The notes beneath the pieces are model-generated. The model made no database searches. It had not been told where the DNA came from and was given only the letters and a program-made list of their open reading frames with translations. From Ferdinandcohnia sp036962685 (GTDB lineage Bacteria; Bacillota; Bacilli; Bacillales; Bacillaceae_L), in the NCBI RefSeq assembly GCF_036962685.1, contig NZ_JBALOP010000013.1, positions 41,469 to 105,468 on the forward strand: 64,000 bases of DNA, in the 5' to 3' direction. Within the stretch, counting starts at the first letter, position 1. Each line of letters opens with the position of its first letter. Positions 60,704-64,000 of this stretch are shown here, piece by piece. A program made the position numbers and the translations under genes.

Positions 60704-61654
60704 ATGATTCGCATTACAGCAATTACACATAAAAATGAACGTTTAACAGATGTCCCCATTTCAGAAATAAAAAATAACAAATGGAAATGGTATTGGATTG
60801 ACTTTAACAGTCCAACAGAAATGGAGATTGAAGAATTATCAAGAACATTACATTTTCATCCACTTGCAATTGAAGATTGCATTCATGTGTTGCAACGGCC
60901 AAAATTAGATTTTTATGAATCGAATACCTTTTTTGTCTCTCATAGCCTCGATCATGATACGATGGAAAAAGAAGAAATTAATATGTTTTTAGGTGAAGGA
61001 TATATTGTGACCTTTCATTTAATAGAATCAAATGAAGTGAATGATGTGTGGAACCGGTTAGTAGTAACCGATATAATTGAGAATTGGGACCCCTCCCTTG
61101 TGCTGTATCATATCATTGATAAGCTGGTTGATAATTATTTTCCGATTGTTTACAACCTAGAAGATACATTAAAAGAAATTGAAGATAATTTGAATGAAAA
61201 ATCGATGGAAGAGCTACTAGATGAGCTTTTTGAAACAAGGCATAATTTGCTTACATTACGGCACACAGTAACACCGATGCGCGATTTGGTGTATCGGATT
61301 ATAAATTCGCATCGCCTTGATTTGATACAGCATCGGATTGAATATTTCCATGATATCCATGATCACCTGCTACGACTTACTGAAAAAATTGATGCGAGCC
61401 GTGAGTTGACAGCCGATATTCGTGATAGTTATTTATCATTGAACTCCCACCAAACAAATAAAGTGATGAGGATACTAACCGTCATCACAACTATCTTCAT
61501 GCCGCTTACTTTCATCGCTGGCATTTATGGTATGAATTTCACGCATATGCCTGAACTTACTTATAAATATGGGTATTTCGTGATTCAAGGAATTATGATT
61601 GTGATTGGAATCGGTATGTTTGTGTGGTTTAAGCATAAAGGTTGGTTTCGATGA
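60704..61654 (+). CDS. corA: CorA family magnesium/cobalt channel
   Basis: 316 residues. Cytosolic funnel, then TM1 ending in the YGMN pore motif (IYGMNFTHMPE) and TM2 with a basic tail KHKGWFR. Pentameric divalent cation channel. ATG follows GAGGT. No M-box seen upstream. Confidence 0.93.
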   Translation: MIRITAITHKNERLTDVPISEIKNNKWKWYWIDFNSPTEMEIEELSRTLHFHPLAIEDCIHVLQRPKLDFYESNTFFVSHSLDHDTMEKEEINMFLGEGYIVTFHLIESNEVNDVWNRLVVTDIIENWDPSLVLYHIIDKLVDNYFPIVYNLEDTLKEIEDNLNEKSMEELLDELFETRHNLLTLRHTVTPMRDLVYRIINSHRLDLIQHRIEYFHDIHDHLLRLTEKIDASRELTADIRDSYLSLNSHQTNKVMRILTVITTIFMPLTFIAGIYGMNFTHMPELTYKYGYFVIQGIMIVIGIGMFVWFKHKGWFR

Positions 61655-61675
61655 GTTTTGTTACAAATGAAGTCA

Positions 61676-61700
61676 AGCCGTCCCGAAGAATCGGGCCGGC
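61676..61700. terminator. Hairpin between corA and the GH3 gene
   Basis: GCCG-CCCGA and TCGGG-CGGC stem; weak T runs on both strands. Confidence 0.55.
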
Positions 61701-61708
61701 TCAATCTA

Positions 61709-63931
61709 TTATCTATTTTTGTTACCATTATTGGACTTTTCTTGGTCGTAAGATAATCCAAATCCGTATTTATATTCCACACCCGCTTTTGTCTTATAAG
61801 TGAAATGTTTATATTCTTCAGGTGCAAAGCTTGGAACATCTCCTACCTCACGTTCAACTGCTTTCGCACTAGCCGGAATAGCGAATGGAAGTTTACCAAC
61901 AGGATTGAATTCCCCAGTGATTACATCAAATACTGCTTCTTGTTGTGTACCGAAAGTACCGATAAATGCAGCAGCTTTTGGTTCAAGCTTATTAATCAGC
62001 CATTGGTTCGTAAAGTTCACAGCTGTGATAGTTGGAACAGCTTTTTGAATTTCAACAATTCGATCTAGATCGAATACTCCAGTTTCCGGTCCAACTGTAA
62101 TACGGGGATTATTATCCCAGTTAGATTGAGTTGGTTTCACGTATACATAAGCATGAGTTGCTTCCTCAATACTATCAACTATTTCGATATTAGAGAATTT
62201 TTCACTAAGTGTATGCTTTAAGTCTTCAGTGAATCCAACCGATTGTAAAGCAGAATTTTCTTCTACATATTTTGCTGCTTCCTCATCTTTTAGACTTCTT
62301 GGTGCTGCAACACCAACAAATCCTTCAACATAAAGCTTAACCTTTTCTAGCTTTTCTTCGGTTAACGGTAATAGTTTTTCACCTTTTACCTTATCATTAC
62401 GCATTAAGACAACTGACTTTTGGTGTGCTTCATATGCTAATGCTCTGTTTTCTTCATCGTTTGCTAGAGCAATCGCTTCTTCAGGATTTACATATGGATC
62501 CTCGAATAGACCTAATGTCATCATCTCAGTTAAAGTATAAGTAATCGATTCGTCAACTTTTGATTCATCTAGTAGACCACTGTTAACTGCCTCAATGACT
62601 AGCTCCGGTGTAGCACCACCTGAAATAATGTTAGTTCCTGCATTTATCGCTTTTGCAACTTTTTCTACTGCTGTTTTATCCATATAACCCCATGCACTAC
62701 CAGCAACGGCACCGGAGTCAGAGTTAACATATCCTTTGAAACCAAGACCTTCGCGTAAATAACGGATAATTCCTTCATTTAATGTCATTCCAACTTCTTC
62801 AAATTGCTGATCATCACTATATGATGGTAATCCTTGTTCAGCACTTTCATTACTTGGATATGCGTAATAAGGCATTACAGATGCTACACCAGCTTCGATT
62901 GCTCGTTGGAACGGAGGAAGGTGATACTTTTCCATGCTTCCCTCTGTCGGATAAATATTAAAGCTACCGTTTTCAAAGTGAGGGTCTTGTCCATCATCGC
63001 GAGCTCCACCGCCAGGGAAGTGTTTGACTGTAATGGCTACACTTTCTTTACCTAGTTCTTCAGTTTGAAACCCTCTGACGATTTCATAATTCATGTCACC
63101 AACAAGCTTTGGGTCTTCTCCGAATGTCTCTTCAATTCTAGCCCAAAGTGGATCTGTTGCAACGTCAGCCATATATCCATAAACCTTACGAATACCAGCT
63201 GCTCTCCATTCTTGACGAGCGATATCTGCAAATTCAGCAACAGCATCTACATCTCTAGCCGCTGCTAAACCTAATGTTCCAGGCCAGAATGTATGTTGGT
63301 CCTGAACATTTGTAATATTTGTATAATCCGTAGATTGAGAATTTCTTGGATTGGAAGTGATTACGACAGGGATCCCTAACTCTAATCCTTCTGCTAATTG
63401 TTGCATTTGGTTGTTATAATTGGCAATATCGCCTAAGTTTTGCGATAGACGGTAAATAACGTGACGCAATTTTTTATCAGTAACTATTTTACTATTAGCA
63501 GGAGTTACAAATGTTCCATCAGCAGGATCTGCTTCTGGTGTGTGTGTGTTGATATACATTAACCCAGCTTTCTGCTCAAGACTCATTTTGCTAATCAAAT
63601 CTGCAACACGTTCTGAAACTGGTTTTCTCCAATCTTCATATATGTCTAAACTTCTACTGCCATTTGCATCTCTAAAATATTTGTCACCAATTTCAAGAAT
63701 TCTATCTTGAGTTGCAACTTCAATTTCTGGTTGTTCATCAGCTTTTTCAACTTTATAAGTTGTTATTGCACCTCGACCAGTATACGGAGTCGCTTCCCCC
63801 TCTTCACCTGTGTACCCCTGCTCATCTGCAAAACCAATTGTTGGAGCAACAAGTGAAAGTGCAAGTGTGCTTACTAAAAGTTTTTTTCTTAGCTTTGAAG
63901 CTTTTCTGATTTGTTTCGATACTGATGCCAT
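61709..63931 (-). CDS. Secreted glycoside hydrolase family 3 protein
   Basis: 740 residues. Basic N-terminus and signal peptide KKLLVSTLALSLVAPTIGFA. TIM-barrel domain with VAITVKHFPGGGARDDGQD and GYVNSDSGAV with the nucleophile Asp; C-terminal alpha/beta sandwich with KSVVLMRND, VGKLPFAIP. Family members are beta-glucosidases or N-acetylhexosaminidases; this looks like the glucosidase type. ATG follows GGGGAGG. A 69-nt upstream stretch is cut by the window end. Confidence 0.87.
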   Translation of the reverse strand: MASVSKQIRKASKLRKKLLVSTLALSLVAPTIGFADEQGYTGEEGEATPYTGRGAITTYKVEKADEQPEIEVATQDRILEIGDKYFRDANGSRSLDIYEDWRKPVSERVADLISKMSLEQKAGLMYINTHTPEADPADGTFVTPANSKIVTDKKLRHVIYRLSQNLGDIANYNNQMQQLAEGLELGIPVVITSNPRNSQSTDYTNITNVQDQHTFWPGTLGLAAARDVDAVAEFADIARQEWRAAGIRKVYGYMADVATDPLWARIEETFGEDPKLVGDMNYEIVRGFQTEELGKESVAITVKHFPGGGARDDGQDPHFENGSFNIYPTEGSMEKYHLPPFQRAIEAGVASVMPYYAYPSNESAEQGLPSYSDDQQFEEVGMTLNEGIIRYLREGLGFKGYVNSDSGAVAGSAWGYMDKTAVEKVAKAINAGTNIISGGATPELVIEAVNSGLLDESKVDESITYTLTEMMTLGLFEDPYVNPEEAIALANDEENRALAYEAHQKSVVLMRNDKVKGEKLLPLTEEKLEKVKLYVEGFVGVAAPRSLKDEEAAKYVEENSALQSVGFTEDLKHTLSEKFSNIEIVDSIEEATHAYVYVKPTQSNWDNNPRITVGPETGVFDLDRIVEIQKAVPTITAVNFTNQWLINKLEPKAAAFIGTFGTQQEAVFDVITGEFNPVGKLPFAIPASAKAVEREVGDVPSFAPEEYKHFTYKTKAGVEYKYGFGLSYDQEKSNNGNKNR

Positions 63932-64000
63932 TTTCTTTCCTCCCCTAGATAAATGATAGTTTTCCTATAAAAATAGTAAGATTTATAGAATAAATACTAT

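Noticed and set aside
1..64000. CRISPR arrays, tRNA/rRNA genes, prophage or IS elements
   Set aside because: No regularly spaced repeats, no cloverleaf or rRNA signatures, and no transposase or phage structural genes were recognised.

Overview
The window is a chromosomal segment of a low-GC, endospore-forming-type Firmicute, most likely a Bacillaceae member. The evidence is the family content: HutP with a hutHUIG operon, Des with DesK/DesR, MntR, PpaC, a YfiB/YfiC-like ABC pair, a YcgL-like nucleotidyltransferase and a SpoIIM-family protein. Strong GGAGG ribosome binding sites, frequent TTG/GTG starts and hairpin-plus-T terminators fit the same group. I cannot name the species. I see no rRNA, tRNA, CRISPR array, prophage or IS transposase. 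Two short N runs are assembly gaps, and both lie inside hairpin-rich repeats.

Layout. 1-5.4 kb: a partial NCS2 purine permease and a Rieske oxygenase share a divergent promoter region carrying two PurBoxes. A tiny phospholipase-A2-like protein, an MFS carrier, a DUF502 membrane protein, an acetyltransferase and a short protein follow. 5.5-8.4 kb: the NAD salvage operon pncA-pncB-nadE. 8.6-12.7 kb: DUF1292 protein, a 39-codon ORF, DMT carrier, acyl-CoA synthetase and a lipoprotein amidase. 12.8-20 kb: a membrane gene cluster (RDD, SpoIIM family, DUF58, MoxR ATPase, DUF4350, DUF4129, multi-TM protein). 20-25 kb: FAD oxidoreductase, two small genes, a CadA-type metal ATPase with an in-frame TGA in its CxxC motif, and a YcgL-like protein. 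25-31.3 kb: hutP-hutHUIG with its antiterminator leader. 31.4-39.3 kb: HadA/HadB-like dehydratase pair, DinB protein, aldo-keto reductase, TatA, des-desK-desR, a guanylate-kinase-like protein, PpaC and a small acidic protein. 39.9-44.4 kb: a TrpXYZ-like ABC operon and a divergent NSS symporter. 44.5-51.6 kb: CNNM protein, YceI, DacB-type carboxypeptidase, UppP, DedA, ExoA and an SDR. 51.7-64 kb: a putative secreted metalloprotease, MntR, a sigma/anti-sigma fusion, a heterodimeric ABC exporter, a DHA2 carrier, CorA and a secreted GH3 hydrolase.

Recurring structure. The strongest unexplained signal is a dispersed element (R1) present five times. It begins with a hairpin ending in AATAAAGTTA, continues with GCCTCCGGCGG and GCCAC/GTGGC and CCCAC/GTGGG hairpins, and ends with a 3' hairpin that differs between copies by compensatory changes. 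All five copies point towards the next gene on the same strand, and three end 14-23 nt before its start codon. The 3' hairpin overlaps a second possible hairpin, so the element could be a structured leader RNA rather than only a MITE-like repeat. Two further repeat families (R2, R3) are present.

The other leading candidate is the metal ATPase. Its first Cys of CxxC is encoded by TGA, and a perfect 7-bp hairpin lies 16-32 nt downstream. The pattern fits a selenocysteine codon, but a point mutation or base-call error cannot be excluded from this sequence alone. The PurR-type control of a Rieske oxygenase, the uncharacterised MoxR cluster and the one-polypeptide sigma/anti-sigma protein also deserve attention.
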